Source: Pseudomonadota bacterium (GTDB taxonomy: Bacteria > Pseudomonadota > Gammaproteobacteria > Xanthomonadales > Xanthomonadaceae). From it: 22,406 nucleotides of DNA. The position numbers and the translations under genes are program-made. Below the pieces are notes generated by a model. That model had not been told where the DNA came from, did not search any database, and saw only the letters and a program-made list of their open reading frames with translations. Location: the NCBI GenBank assembly GCA_023425225.1, contig JAFADB010000135.1, positions 1 to 22,406 on the forward strand. Direction: 5' to 3'. Below, piece by piece: positions 22,059 to 22,406 of the stretch. Positions within the stretch are counted from its first letter, which is position 1; each line of letters opens with the position of its first letter.

Positions 22059-22406
22059 TCAGCCGCCGGGGTTGAACGCCAGCGTGCGGCGGGTGGTGAC
22101 CGGCGCGGCGACCGGCTCGAAGCGCCAGCGCTTGGCCGCGTTCAGCGCCTCGCGGTCGAAGATGCGTGCCGGTGTGGCACGCAGCACGCGGGCGTTGGTG
22201 ACCGAACCGTCGGTGCCGACTGTGATCTCCACCAGCACCTCGCCCGAGGTGCCCGAGCGCAGCGCCTCGGCCGGGTAGCGCGGGGCCGGGGTGCTGATCG
22301 GCCGCAGCGTGGTGGCGGCCGGTGCGGCCACGGCGGGCCGTGCGGCCTCCTGCTGGCGACGTGCGGCCGCCTGCCGCTCGGCCTCGGCGCGCTCAGCCTC
22401 CTGGCG
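22059..22406 (-). CDS. TonB-family protein, C-terminal part (N-terminus off window)
   Basis: The frame is open from the right window edge to the TGA at 22061-22059, about 115 codons. The upstream part is an Ala/Glu/Arg/Gln-rich charged stretch (A-E-R-A-E-A-E-R-Q-A-A-A-R-R), like the extended linker of TonB proteins. It is followed by the TonB C-terminal domain: P-R-Y-P-A-E-A-L-R, G-E-V-L-V-E-I-T-V-G-T-D-G-S-V, A-R-V-L-R, F-D-R-E-A-L-N-A-A-K-R-W-R-F-E-P. This domain contacts the TonB box of outer-membrane receptors or other partners. The N-terminal anchor or domain that would show whether it is a true TonB or a TonB-domain hybrid is not in the window. Confidence 0.88.
   Translation of the reverse strand, partial: RQEAERAEAERQAAARRQQEAARPAVAAPAATTLRPISTPAPRYPAEALRSGTSGEVLVEITVGTDGSVTNARVLRATPARIFDREALNAAKRWRFEPVAAPVTTRRTLAFNPGG

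Noticed and set aside
1..22406. CRISPR arrays, tRNA/rRNA genes, insertion sequences, prophage genes
   Set aside because: No regularly spaced repeats, no cloverleaf-like or rRNA-like stretch, no transposase, integrase or phage protein was seen in any frame.

Overview
The window is GC-rich, with dense genes, frequent GTG/TTG starts and many 4-base start/stop overlaps. Protein content and base composition suggest a Xanthomonadaceae-type gammaproteobacterium (Lysobacter/Stenotrophomonas/Luteimonas-like). The genus is an inference from style, not a database match.

Minus strand, 14418 down to 1: a Tad/Flp (type IVc) pilus island. In transcription order it holds: a small exported protein; an OmpA-domain lipoprotein; the major Flp pilin; a 9-bp GC hairpin; a TadG-like protein; an unknown lipoprotein; a TadE-like pseudopilin; an exported protein with two similar halves; a second, very short Flp-type pilin; CpaB/RcpC; the secretin CpaC/RcpA; a CpaF/TadA ATPase with an N-terminal FHA domain; TadB; TadC; a DUF192 protein; a second TadE-like pseudopilin; an exported protein of unknown function; and, at the window edge, a lipoprotein paralogous to the N-terminal half of the OmpA protein. 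From TadG to the 215-aa exported protein nearly every junction is an overlap (ATGA, GTGA or TGATG) or a gap under 25 bases, so these genes look like one translationally coupled operon. No prepilin peptidase (TadV/CpaA), TadZ/CpaE or TadD is present. The FHA domain fused to the ATPase and the set of unassigned exported proteins are the most distinctive parts.

14753-16497, minus: a two-gene ABC-2 exporter (YadG/YadH type). 16603-17352, plus: a ferredoxin/flavodoxin-NADP+ reductase, divergent from the exporter.

17425-18429, plus: a compact cassette of a 52-aa ORF, a multi-pass membrane protein and a 65-aa XRE regulator, all with overlapping ends. It is preceded by two copies of the same dyad (TGTMAAG-N4-CTTGACA), 44 bp centre to centre, which look like operators for the cassette's own regulator.

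18471-21978, plus: an S33-type alpha/beta hydrolase followed, by ATGA overlaps, by a NatA/NatB-type ABC exporter, closed by a strong bidirectional terminator at 22006-22033. The window ends in the C-terminal part of a TonB-family protein on the minus strand. No rRNA, tRNA, CRISPR array, transposase or prophage gene was seen.
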